From positions 2,232,001 to 2,296,000 of the forward strand of contig NZ_CP091056.1 of NCBI RefSeq assembly GCF_021535045.1: a stretch of 64,000 nucleotides of DNA, given 5' to 3'. This document shows, piece by piece, positions 17,231 to 25,301 of this stretch. Both the position numbers and the translations under genes were made by a program. Numbering within the stretch: position 1 is the first letter of the stretch; the number at the start of each line of letters is the position of its first letter. Source of the DNA: Ornithinimicrobium sp. INDO-MA30-4 (GTDB lineage Bacteria; Actinomycetota; Actinomycetes; Actinomycetales; Dermatophilaceae). Below the pieces are notes generated by a model that saw only the letters and a program-made list of their open reading frames with translations, was not told where the DNA came from and ran no database searches.

Positions 17231-18075
17231 TGACGTCAATGACCGGCCCGCAAGGCACAACAGACTTCACTTATGACGAGGTGGGCAACATGACCGGTGA
17301 CACTGCTGGGTCGGTGATCAGTTACAACGACCGTAACCAGGCCACGAGCCTGGAACACCGCTACGGCCAAAGCGCACAAACGGCTACCTATGACTGCAGC
17401 AGCCAGTTTGAACGCACCCAAATCGGTGGCACCACGACCACTAACTCGGTCCTGGGTGTCATGTCGTCCACTGACGCCACGGGCACCCGCAACTATGTCC
17501 GCGCCCCTGATGGGCGTGTTTTAGGTGAGGAACGAGCTAACGGGGACTGGCGGTACTACCTCACCGACCACCCCGGATCCGTCATCGGTGGCACCGACCA
17601 AACCGGGCAGCGCACCGAGTCCTACGGGTACGGCGCCTACGGCGAGTACCAATACGGCACTGGTGGTGGCACCGACCTCATCCACTGGCGCTACACCGGC
17701 GCCTGGCTCGACGGTAACTCCGTCACCGGTAACGGGTTCTACAAAATCGGTCTGCGCTACTACGACGATCAAACCGGGCGGTGGGGCCAAACCGACCCGC
17801 TCGAGCGCGTCATCAACCCCACCCAACCCGCCGAAGCCCAACCGTATAACTACTCCGGCTGCAACCCCACCAACCAAACCGACCCCACCGGCGCCATGTC
17901 GTGTGTCGGGGCATGGGGGTCAATGGGTCTATCGGTAGTAGGTTTGGGAGTTTCGTGGTTCGGTGCAGCCACTACCGCTTGGACGGGAGTTGGCCTGGCT
18001 GTAGGAGTGGCGGGTCACTACGCCGCCTTAGGAGCAATCGCATACTCAGCTAATGGAATTTCGGAAAGTTGCTGA
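17231..18075 (+). CDS. RHS C-terminal cassette 4 with hydrophobic tip
   Basis: Homology to cassette 3 begins at TGACGTCAATGAC (17231) and the frame stays open to 18075. The common core is nearly identical to copy 3 (one change: DHPGSV for DHLGSV). The 60-residue tip begins AMSCVGAWGSMGLSVVGLGV and ends YSANGISESC. It again has paired cysteines (positions 4 and 60), many Gly spaced three or four apart, and no charged residue before the last ten positions. No enzymatic motif is visible. ATG 17239 is the first in-frame ATG but has no ribosome-binding site. Confidence 0.7.
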
Positions 18076-18099
18076 AACGGAGAGAGAGGTGCTTCAAAT

Positions 18100-18282
18100 A
18101 TGTCCAGAGAAAGTTTGTCAAAAGGCGCTACAGTAGTCTCGCTTGCCTTACCAGCAATAGTCTTTTTCTACTTTGCTTTTAACGGCAAAAACAATGCTGG
18201 CAGAGTAGGGGCTGCCCTTTTGGGAATAACGTGTCTAGGGTTCTTATTCTTGGCCGTTAGGAATTTAAAGTCTTCCGAATAG
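18100..18282 (+). CDS. Two-helix membrane protein, candidate immunity for tip 4
   Basis: 60 residues with a good AGAGAGAGG ribosome-binding site. The N-terminus MSRESLSKGATVV precedes helix 1 (SLALPAIVFFYFAF), a basic loop (NGKNNAGR) and helix 2 (VGAALLGITCLGFLFLAV). It starts 24 bases after tip 4. The low GC content contrasts with the repeat. Confidence 0.5.
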   Translation: MSRESLSKGATVVSLALPAIVFFYFAFNGKNNAGRVGAALLGITCLGFLFLAVRNLKSSE

Positions 18283-18301
18283 AATAGCAATTGTCCGTGC
18301 A

Positions 18302-18532
18302 TTGGTGACTGGGAACTGCTTGGTCTTGGCCGACGAGTCCACCGGAGCGCTTAGTTGTGGAGTGAGCCTGTTGGGCGCGGGGGTGAGCGGTTTCACGCTC
18401 GAAGTTGCCATTCTTGGGGCAGGTGCGACCATTGCTTCCGGTGGTACGTTGGCACTCGGAGCAGCCGCCGTGATCGGAGCCAGTTATGTGGGATTTGTGA
18501 TCTCGGGCGCAAGTGCCGTGGAGGCCTGCTAA
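18302..18532 (+). CDS. Bare RHS-type tip 5
   Basis: Only ESTGA (from DPTGA) remains of the RHS core, reached from TTG/GTG at 18302-18305 through the unrelated stretch VTGNCLVLAD. The 61-residue tip ALSCGVSLLGAGVSGFTLEVAI... ends ISGASAVEAC. It has Cys at positions 4 and 61, a Gly/Ala-rich core and alternating Gly patterns, so it belongs with tips 1-4. It is the terminal, most reduced cassette. Confidence 0.6.
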   Translation: MVTGNCLVLADESTGALSCGVSLLGAGVSGFTLEVAILGAGATIASGGTLALGAAAVIGASYVGFVISGASAVEAC

Positions 18533-18534
18533 CG

Positions 18535-18705
18535 GTGCTTCCGCGTAGGACAGCCCTGCTCCTTGTAGCCCTTTTCTTAATGCAGATAGTTTTCGCGGCC
18601 ATCTTCTTCTGGCAAGAAAGGCGGACTGAGTATCTAGTGTGGATGATAGTAGCCATCGGGGGTTGTCTGGCGGCGGCGATGATGGTTGCGCGCCAGAGAG
18701 ACTAA
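18535..18705 (+). CDS. Two-helix membrane protein, candidate immunity for tip 5
   Basis: 56 residues from GTG 18535, two bases after the tip 5 stop codon, so translationally coupled. Helix 1 is ALLLVALFLMQIVFAAIFFW, followed by a charged loop QERRTEY and helix 2 LVWMIVAIGGCLAAAMMV, with a basic end ARQRD. Same design as the other candidates. Confidence 0.5.
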   Translation: MLPRRTALLLVALFLMQIVFAAIFFWQERRTEYLVWMIVAIGGCLAAAMMVARQRD

Positions 18706-18731
18706 AAAGCCTGTGTCGTTTAACTAAAGGT

Positions 18732-18877
18732 TGATGAGACAGTCGGCCGCCTCCGGCCGGACGTGAGTTGACGTGCTCGTGATGACTCGCTCCGGTGTCT
18801 CATGAAGTTGCCTCAACACGAAGTGACTCGGTTCTTCCCCTTCTAGGGTTTTATGAGGCACTATAGGCCGATGAGGC
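18732..18877. other. Res-like cluster of ATGAGRCA half-sites upstream of resolvase
   Basis: Related short motifs recur: TGATGAGACA (18732-18741), its inverse TGTCTCATGA (18796-18805), TTGCCTCA (18808-18815), TATGAGGCA (18852-18860) and CGATGAGGC (18869-18877). The first two form an inverted pair, and the last two are direct copies touching the resolvase start. Serine resolvases bind such multiple half-sites in their res region. A GC-rich hairpin (CGGCCG-cct-CCGGCCG near 18744) lies between the first two sites and may end transcription of the RHS array. Confidence 0.5.
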
Positions 18878-18878
18878 T

Positions 18879-19484
18879 TTGGGGTACACGCGAGTCAGCA
18901 CCGCCGCCCAGGACGCGCAACTGCAACTCGATGCTCTAGCTGGCGTAGGAGTGGAACCCCGTGACGTGTTCTGCGATGTGACGTCGGGCAGCAAAAGCGC
19001 GGCGCAACGCCCCGGAATGCGCCGCCTCCTGGATTACGCCACTGAGGGCGACACAGTCGTCGTTTGGCGAGTCGACCGGCTCGGCAGGTCTTTGATCGAT
19101 GTGTTGAACACCGTGAACCTCCTCCGTGAGTCCGGCATCGAGCTTCGTTCCGTGCAGGACGGCATCGACCCCGCCACGACGAGTGGTCGGCTGATGTTAA
19201 ACATGCTGGCGACGTTGGCCGAGTACGAGCGAGAGTTGATCACTGAACGGGTCAACGCGGGCATTGCCGCTGCCCGAGCCACGGGGACTGTCTTCGGCCG
19301 GCCCCCTGTTGATCCAGGCATGATCGCCCAGAAACTCGACATCGTTAACGATGCTCGCGCTAAAGGTCGCTCCGCTGAAGACGCCGCGAAACTCGTGGGC
19401 TGGTCTCGGGCCACGTTCTACCGTCACCAACACAACACCGAAACCCAAGCCGCCGCGACGCCGCACGAGCGGTCAGCGCACTAG
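18879..19484 (+). CDS. Serine recombinase (resolvase/invertase family)
   Basis: About 201 residues. The catalytic domain opens GYTRVSTAAQDAQLQLDAL (the serine of RVST is the nucleophile), followed by DVTSGSKSAAQRPGMRRLLDYATEGDTVVVWRVDRLGRS (with the catalytic Arg pair), RSVQDGIDPATTSGRLMLNMLATLAEYEREL and a C-terminal HTH (GRSAEDAAKLVGWSRATFYRH). The codon given as start is TTG. ATG 18871 would be in frame if one T were missing from the TTT run, giving MRLLGYTRVST. It is complete and probably active, and the res-like motifs directly upstream suit auto-regulation. It flanks the RHS array on the right. Confidence 0.9.
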   Translation: MGYTRVSTAAQDAQLQLDALAGVGVEPRDVFCDVTSGSKSAAQRPGMRRLLDYATEGDTVVVWRVDRLGRSLIDVLNTVNLLRESGIELRSVQDGIDPATTSGRLMLNMLATLAEYERELITERVNAGIAAARATGTVFGRPPVDPGMIAQKLDIVNDARAKGRSAEDAAKLVGWSRATFYRHQHNTETQAAATPHERSAH

Positions 19485-19504
19485 CGATCCCCGGTGTTCC
19501 TTTA

Positions 19505-19722
19505 GGGTCTAGACCCGTGTACGGGTTTCTGGGGTCTACCCCAGAACAACACAATCCAGATGTGTGCATCTAGGGACCTTCCTAAACGCACACTGCTCAT
19601 GCTCGGTCAGCAATCAGATCGTCTTCTCAGCCGACGTCCTCCAGAACAGGGTCTAGGCCCCAGATGCACGTTACCCAGGGTGGTCGGGCATTTCGTAACA
19701 GATCCGGGGGGCGGGTGTACCC
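19505..19722. repeat. Cluster of GGGTCTA-CCC palindromes
   Basis: The 19485-19840 stretch has no gene but several related palindromes: GGGTCTAGACCC (19505-19516), CCCGT-gt-ACGGG (19514-19525), CTGGGG-tcta-CCCCAG (19529-19544), GGGTCTAGGCCCC (19649-19661) and GGGTGTACCC (19713-19722). Three are next to a CCAGAA(C/G) motif. A repeated operator, a recombination site or hairpins in a leader RNA of the downstream restriction gene are all possible. Confidence 0.5.
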
Positions 19723-19840
19723 CAGAAGCACAGGTCTACATGGGTGCACGTAAGAATTCTTTTGGACACAGATCGCACGATCGTCTTCGTCCAAACGCCA
19801 ACGTTTTAGCGACAACTGCCACCGAATCTTCCATTCCGAC

Positions 19841-21942
19841 ATGCGCTTGATCCCAGCGGGTTCTAGCAGCGGATGGGGCAGGTCCTCTTATGCCGTTGTG
19901 CCTGTAGTTTCGCAAACGTCACCCTCGCTGAAGGAGTTAGTTGTGGCCAATTCACAGGAGGTCCGCCTGCCTGCCGTGATCACCGAGCGGCTCCTCGAGA
20001 TCCCGGACTACCAACGTCCCTACGCTTGGCGGGAAAAACAGCTCTCCGACCTTTGGGAAGACCTCGACCTCCTCGGCCCGCATAAGAGTCACTATGCGGG
20101 GACGTTGGTGCTGCGCGACATCTCGGTCAACAATGCGCCGAGGACGTCTATGGCCGACGACGGAACCAACTGGAGACACTGTGAGGTCGTCGACGGGCAG
20201 CAGCGCCTCACCACATGCCTCCTGCTACTCGACCGCATCCGACGCCGACTGGACATCCTGGCTAAGGCTGGCGTCGAGCACGCTGCAGCCATGTCCACGA
20301 TGCTCCACGGCAAGTACGGCATGGTCAGTATTGACAACGCCATGCGCCCTCGTCTGCGGTTGGGGGCTGGTCTGAATAACTACTGGGTCAACACCTCGCT
20401 CGGCACGGGCCACCACGTGGGACCAGCGCTCATTTCCGGTGAGGAGCGGCTGCGTGACGCCGCGGCCTTCTTTGACGCTCGTCTCGCCACCCTGGTGACA
20501 TCGGAACCGAACGACGAGTTCCTCCGCCTCAAAGACTTGCAGAGTCGGGTGACCGCGGGTCTGGGGTTTCTGGTCTATGAGGTGCAGTCCCTAGCCGAGG
20601 TTGGCGTCATCTTTGAGACGTTGAACGAACGTGGCCGCGGCCTTAGTGATCTGGAGAAGACTAAGAATTATCTGCTTTATCTGGCCCGCACCATGAGCGA
20701 TGGCAGAGCCGAACAGCTTGCCGAACTCATTAACGATGCTTGGGCCGAGATATTCACCAACATCGCGGGGCAAGCACGTGACGCTGACGATCAACTGCTG
20801 CGTGCGCACTGGTTGGCGACCCAGAACCCGGACCGACGGGGTGGAAGCAGATCGCCTCGGTAAAGGTAGCATTCGACCGCAGTAACTACATTTCCGGAGC
20901 GACCCGGCTTGTGCCCCGTGAGAAGGCAGCCCAGGATCAGGACGAGGCATGGAACCGGCTCTCGGCCGACCTCAAGTCTTACGTCACTGGCCTACGCAAG
21001 TGCTCTTTCTTTCTCAAGGAGATGTTCGATGGAACGGCTAACCTCGACAACTTCACTTCCCACCAAGACGAAGCACGGCATGCTAGTGCAGCACTCCAAC
21101 GATCAGGTGTCGTAGCGCCATATCGACCACTGTTGTTTGCCGCCAGACTGAGGCACCCGAATGACGGTGAGTTCTACGCCCAACTCGTCGCCCTGTGCGA
21201 GAAATACTCGGCTCGCGTCTTTGTCATCCGACAGCGCCGCCTGAACGCGGGGGAGGCTCGATTGCTGCGACTTGCGCACGACCTTTACTCCACTCCTGAA
21301 GGCGAAGATAAACGAGAGTGTATCCTACGTGAGGTCGCCGCGGTTATTTGGCGCTACGCATCAGACAATGAGGTCACAGCAACCCTTGAGTCAATGGATG
21401 AGAACTGGTACGCGCGAAGGGGTCACAAGTACTTCTTGTACGAATACGAACTCAGCATTCGTCAGCATGATCAGGAATTACCCCCGCTGTCGCGCTTCAC
21501 TACTGGCGCAGGTGAGCAGCGGACAACGGAGCACATTCTGCCGCGGCACCCAGCACCCGAGGATAAGTGCTGGTGGGACCATTTCACGGAGGAGCAGCAC
21601 GCTGCCCTGGTGAACTCACTGGGCAACCTAGTCCTTACCTATGACAACTCCGCATACGGCCGAAAGTGCTTTACTGATAAGCGTGGCCAGGCCGCCGGTC
21701 CTGGCGTCGACGTCAAGAAGTGCTATGCCCAGGCCGAGCTGAGGCAAGAGCAAAGACTCGCCCACCACGACCAGTGGACGCCTGAAGTGATCAACAAACG
21801 CCAGCTTGTCTTCGCGTCTTGGGCACTGGAACGGTGGTCTATCGAATCTCCGTCTGTAGCTGAGCTTACCGAGGACGTGGAAATAGAGGCCGAGGACGAC
21901 AGTGCGGTGGACCTTGACCAGAACGACCTGGGAGACCCGTGA
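19841..21942 (+). CDS. DUF262-DUF1524 protein, GmrSD-like type IV restriction enzyme (one frameshift)
   Basis: About 700 residues. The N-terminal DUF262 (ParB/Srx-like NTPase fold) has LEIPDYQRPYAWREKQLSDLWEDL, EVVDGQQRLTT with the DGQQR nucleotide-site signature, and FETLNERGRGLSDLEKTKNYLL. The C-terminal DUF1524 carries an HNH-type nuclease: TEHILPRHP, a Trp-rich WWDHF spacer and NSLGNLVLTYDNSAYGRKCFTDKR. This is the layout of GmrSD and related enzymes that cut modified phage DNA. One indel near 20838 joins the frames through WKQIASVKVAFDRSNYISGATRL. Start uncertain: ATG 19841, GTG 19898 or GTG 19943. It stands alone next to a resolvase and the RHS array, an accessory (defence) setting. Confidence 0.85.
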
Positions 21943-22168
21943 CGCCGATCCTCACTCGTTGACCAGGCTGGGGTTCTAAGACGATCTTCTGTAAGACACG
22001 TAGTCGAGACAATCTGACGGGTTGATCCGGGCGCTACACACAGACCGACTCGCAGAGGTCTAACTTTCTTACCAATGTGTAGGTAAATAAGATAAGGATC
22101 TCAACCTGGCCACGGTCAGGAGAACAGGCCGGACTGTCTAGCCACTGGCCAGATGTTTGGGCACCTGC

Positions 22169-23455
22169 TCAAGCGCTGACGTAATGAATGCCCGAGAACT
22201 GTTGCCGCCAGGCGGTGACTCGGGCGGCTGTCTCACTGGGGTTGGTGTCGTCAGCGAGGCCGTCTGCGATCAAATCCGCTAATTCAGCCATGTGCTCGGT
22301 CTTCATGCCGAGGCGGACGATCTCCGAGGTGCCAAACCGTAGCCCGTTCATGTCGCCGTTAACGGGATCGATCGGCAATCCAATACCGCAGGTCAAGATG
22401 CCAGCGAGGCGCAATTGCTTCGCGGCGGCTTGACCACCACCCCAGCGGGCCGCCTCGAGAGCAAACTGGTGGGAGATTGTCGGCACGCCGTTGGCCGTAT
22501 AGGCCGGTAAGCCACGCTCCTGCAACTCATGAGCCAGGGCTGCGGCGGTGCTGACCATCATGTCCGCATACGCCGCGCCGTGGGTTTGCCAATCGAGCAT
22601 GGTGACCGCCAACGCGGCCGATTTGGCTGCGTCGAAGTTGGCGGTCAGGCCAGGGAAGGCGATGGCTTCGAGGCGTTGAGCGATGTCGGCATCGTTGGTG
22701 ACGATCAATCCACCGGCCGGCCCGCCGAGGCTCTTGTAGGTGCTCATCGTCATCAAGTGCGCGCCCTGATCCAGCGGGTTTGGCCAAGCGCCGCCGGCGA
22801 TCATCCCGCAGAGATGAGCGGCATCAAACAGCACTGTGGCCCCGACCTCGTCAGCGATCTCGCGCACAGCGGCAACCGGATGATGCTGCAGGTTAAGACT
22901 GGAGCCGATGGTGATCATCGCTGGCTTGGCCTCGTGGGCCAGGGTGCGCAGCGCGTCGATGCCGACCGTGTAGCCATCGGCATTGACAGGAGCGTCGATG
23001 GTATTGAGGCGGAACATCCCTGCTGAGCCGCCTGCGTGGTGGGTGACATGGCCACCGATGCTGGCCGGGGGCGCGATAATCGTGTCGCCGGGCTCAGCAT
23101 TAGCCATGAACGCATACAGATTGGCTATGGCACCGGAAGGCACTCTGATCTCGGCGTATCTGGCGTTGAAGACCCGGGCGGCCCTCTCAGCAGCGATGAC
23201 CTCGATCTCTTCGATCGCCTCCAAGCCCATCTCGTACTTATCGCCGGGATAGCCCAGGGATGGTCTGGAGCCGAGGCCGGCGCTCAGCATGGCTTCGGCG
23301 CGTGGGTTCATCACATTGGTGGCCGGGTTGAGATTGATGCAGTCGCGATCGTGAATGTTGTGGTTTTCCGCGATTAGCGCATCGATAGTGGCGTTAACGG
23401 TTGAAGCCTCAGCGGTGGCTACGCGGGCTGAGATCTCATCGATCCGCGTTTGCAC
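22169..23455 (-). CDS. Serine hydroxymethyltransferase-like PLP enzyme
   Basis: 428 residues, fold type I PLP enzyme of the SHMT group. PLP contacts are visible: DAAHLCGMIAGG (Asp211) and the Schiff-base lysine in MSTYKSLGGPAGG (Lys241). SSLNLQHHP occupies the place of the SHMT SAYPR segment. The N-terminus INLNPATNVMNPRAEAMLSAGLGSRPSLGYPGDKYEMG differs from canonical GlyA (LIASEN..S). This suggests a paralogue acting on another beta-hydroxy amino acid (such as a 2-methylserine- or threonine-aldolase-like reaction) rather than the housekeeping GlyA. The ORF is intact, with a GTG start. It follows the methyltransferase/sigma genes on the same strand after 43 bases. Confidence 0.75.
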   Translation of the reverse strand: MQTRIDEISARVATAEASTVNATIDALIAENHNIHDRDCINLNPATNVMNPRAEAMLSAGLGSRPSLGYPGDKYEMGLEAIEEIEVIAAERAARVFNARYAEIRVPSGAIANLYAFMANAEPGDTIIAPPASIGGHVTHHAGGSAGMFRLNTIDAPVNADGYTVGIDALRTLAHEAKPAMITIGSSLNLQHHPVAAVREIADEVGATVLFDAAHLCGMIAGGAWPNPLDQGAHLMTMSTYKSLGGPAGGLIVTNDADIAQRLEAIAFPGLTANFDAAKSAALAVTMLDWQTHGAAYADMMVSTAAALAHELQERGLPAYTANGVPTISHQFALEAARWGGGQAAAKQLRLAGILTCGIGLPIDPVNGDMNGLRFGTSEIVRLGMKTEHMAELADLIADGLADDTNPSETAARVTAWRQQFSGIHYVSA

Positions 23456-23498
23456 GATCGGTGGCAGCCAGGGACGGGAGCTCAGAGCAGGGTGGTGG

Positions 23499-24110
23499 TC
23501 ACCGGATCAGTCTGTCTTGTTGGGTTGGCGAGCGCCAGAGCGCCGCGGAGGACTCCAGGTCGAGCAAAAAGTTCTTAGCGGCAATCCCGCCCCGGTAGTT
23601 GCCCCGGGTGCCATCGGCCCTAGTCACTCGGTGACAGGGCACCACGATCGGCAATGGGTTGGTCGCACAGGCTGTCCCGACGGCGCGCACCGCCCGCGGG
23701 CTACTGGTGGCGGCCGCGACCTGCGCATACGACTGAGTAGTGCCATAGCCGATCTGCTGCAGTTGATGCAGAGCCTCGCGTCGATAGCCTGCAGACAACT
23801 GCCAATCCAGAGGTATGTCGAAAGTCGCGCCATCGCCAGCGAAGTAGCGATCCATCTGGCTGGCGGCTGTGTCCAACCGGCGCGGAGCCATCAGCACTCG
23901 CGGGCTGACCTGGTCGGCCAGTTGCTGCAGGACGCCTTCGAGGCCCTCGATCGCGAAAGCCACTCGGACCAGCCCAGCATCAGTGGCCGCTAGGAGCACC
24001 TGGCCGATTGGGGTGTCGATGCTTCGGTAGGCCACGTCGAGCAGATGTTGTTGCTCCGCGGTCGCCCGAAGTTGGTTGTTGAGTGCGGCCAGGGTCGCTT
24101 TATCGCTCAT
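23499..24110 (-). CDS. ogt: O6-alkylguanine-DNA methyltransferase
   Basis: 203 residues. The C-terminal suicide alkyl-acceptor domain shows REALHQLQQIGYGTTQSYAQVAAATSSPRAVRAVGTACATNPLPIVVPCHRV, with the acceptor Cys in PCHRV and an RGNYRGGIAAKNFLLDLE end. It transfers alkyl groups from O6-alkylguanine to itself. ATG 24110 has a GGAGGA ribosome-binding site and overlaps the end of the sigma gene by 11 bases, so the two are co-translated. The N-terminal 25 residues (SDKATLAALNNQLRATAEQQHL) are an extra amphipathic helix not needed for catalysis. It could act as an anti-sigma-like contact for the co-encoded sigma factor; that is inference. Confidence 0.88.
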   Translation of the reverse strand: MSDKATLAALNNQLRATAEQQHLLDVAYRSIDTPIGQVLLAATDAGLVRVAFAIEGLEGVLQQLADQVSPRVLMAPRRLDTAASQMDRYFAGDGATFDIPLDWQLSAGYRREALHQLQQIGYGTTQSYAQVAAATSSPRAVRAVGTACATNPLPIVVPCHRVTRADGTRGNYRGGIAAKNFLLDLESSAALWRSPTQQDRLIR

Positions 24111-24603
24111 GACAAGTCCTCCCAAGGTGTGTTTTGCGCAGGGCAGCGACGCCATCGGCGGAGGCTCGGCGCGCTGCTGCCTCGGAGCCGCCCAGCAACT
24201 CGGCGACTTCGCGATGAGCCAAGCCGCCAAGGTGGTGATAAGCCACCGCGAGCCGTTGCTTGTTGGGCAGATCGCGCATCGCTGCGTAGAGGTCATCGTG
24301 TCCGTGGGCGACGTCCGCATCGGCGGGTGCCCCGGCACCATTCCGATCAGCCGTTTCGCCAGGGTCGTCAACCGGTAGTGGTTGACGGTTGCGCCGGCGC
24401 ACGAGGTCGATGGATCGTCGATGAGCGATGGTGACCAACCAGGCTTCAGCGTTGGCATCTGCAGGCAACTGCGGATAGGCGCGGAGCGCCGAGATGAACG
24501 TCTCTGACCAAGCATCTTCGGCGTCGTCGAAGCCCGCGACGGAACGGCATACTCGCAGCACTTTGGCGCCGTGATCTTGCACGAGCACCTCGAATGGCTT
24601 CAC
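24100..24603 (-). CDS. ECF-type RNA polymerase sigma factor
   Basis: 167 residues. Region 2 is visible as DHGAKVLRVCRSVAGFDDAEDAWSETFISALRAYPQLP...WLVTIAHRRSIDLVRRRNRQP. Region 4 is visible as DLYAAMRDLPNKQRLAVAYHHLGGLAHREVAELLGGSEAAARRASADGVAALRK. Start GTG 24603; no good ribosome-binding site. It sits between two alkylguanine methyltransferase genes on the same strand, which suggests control of an alkylation-damage response. No separate anti-sigma gene is present. Confidence 0.85.
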   Translation of the reverse strand: MKPFEVLVQDHGAKVLRVCRSVAGFDDAEDAWSETFISALRAYPQLPADANAEAWLVTIAHRRSIDLVRRRNRQPLPVDDPGETADRNGAGAPADADVAHGHDDLYAAMRDLPNKQRLAVAYHHLGGLAHREVAELLGGSEAAARRASADGVAALRKTHLGRTCHER

Positions 24604-24640
24604 GCGGGGCCAGCCCGCAACAGCTCATCGAAACGGGGCG

Positions 24641-25156
24641 TCACCATAGGCGCATGGCTTTGTCTGCGACGGGCGTTTCCAACTCCAACAAGAAGCGTTT
24701 GCGATCGAGGCCGCCCGCATACCCGGTGAGTGCCCCGCTAGCGCCGATGACCCGGTGGCACGGCACGATGATGCTGATCGGATTGCGGCCATTAGCTGAG
24801 CCGACCGCTTGGGCCGCCCTGGGGTCGCCGAGTGCGTTGGCGATCGCGCCATACGTGGTGGTCTGGCCAAACGGGATTTTGACCAACTCGGCCCACACCC
24901 GCTGCTGAAACTCTTGGCCCTTAGGCGCGAGAGTCAGATCAAACTCGGTGCGCTCACCAGCAAAATACTCGGACAGTTGAGTGCGGGCATCGGCGAGGTG
25001 TTCGTCATCACGTGGCCCCAGGACGTCCATTTCGGGCTCACGCAGATGCCTTGGGAAGTACACGCCGTTTAGCCCAGCCTCGTCGCCAACCAGCGTCAGA
25101 TCGCCCACGGGGGAGGGCATCACACTGTGCACCTGGGTCATCGCGAGTGTGTCCAT
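24641..25156 (-). CDS. ogt: Second O6-alkylguanine-DNA methyltransferase (Ada/Ogt type)
   Basis: 171 residues from ATG 25156 (or 157 from ATG 25141). The N-terminal domain has VMPSPVGDLTLVGDEAGLNGVYFPRHL, then LSEYFAGERTEFDLTLAPKGQEFQQRVWAELVKIPFGQTTTYGAIANALGDPRAAQAVGSANGRNPISIIVPCHRVIGASGALTGYAGGLDRKRFLLELE, with the acceptor Cys in PCHRV and the Arg-finger region RAAQAVGSANGRNP. It is more canonical than the copy at 23499. It is first in a minus-strand run with the sigma factor and the second methyltransferase, and has a 157-base divergent promoter region shared with the small membrane-protein gene at 25314. Confidence 0.9.
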   Translation of the reverse strand: MDTLAMTQVHSVMPSPVGDLTLVGDEAGLNGVYFPRHLREPEMDVLGPRDDEHLADARTQLSEYFAGERTEFDLTLAPKGQEFQQRVWAELVKIPFGQTTTYGAIANALGDPRAAQAVGSANGRNPISIIVPCHRVIGASGALTGYAGGLDRKRFLLELETPVADKAMRLW

Positions 25157-25301
25157 ATCTAGTAGACGCGCCGGAGGACGCCGACGTGAGGTTAGTCTGC
25201 CAACTTTTTCACCTCGGTGCGGGGATGCTGCCGTGAGCGCTCCTCGACAGCACTCTGGCCGAGGAGCCGACCCCGGCGAAAACGCCACTAACGGACCCGG
25301 C

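Larger units (their letters stand above)
13311..18705 (+). repeat. Array of RHS C-terminal cassettes, four near-identical copies plus one bare tip
   Basis: The segment from FERTQIGGTTTTNSVLGVM to YNYSGCNPTNQTDPTGA is repeated at 13311, 14941, 16216 and 17408 with very few differences. Copies 2-4 extend further upstream by different amounts (breakpoints near 14856, 15936 and 17231). Each copy then changes abruptly, within a few codons after DPTG, to a unique hydrophobic tip followed by a unique small membrane-protein gene. A fifth unit at 18302 keeps only ESTGA plus a tip. No full-length RHS gene is in the window. Confidence 0.85.

Noticed and set aside
13433-17938. Pro/Thr/Ser-rich frames (MRNELTGTGGTTSPTTSDPSS...) repeated four times
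   Set aside because: They are the +1 or +2 reading of the RHS core; the RHS frame carries the conserved repeat motifs.
18302-18337. Separate secreted peptide with its own signal sequence for tip 5
   Set aside because: The stretch before ESTGA is too short and lacks a charged-hydrophobic-cleavage pattern; the ESTGA junction points to an RHS-derived tip.
13311-18705. CRISPR array as explanation for the repeats
   Set aside because: Repeats are 500-800 bases, protein-coding and not evenly spaced; no short direct repeats with spacers exist anywhere in the window.
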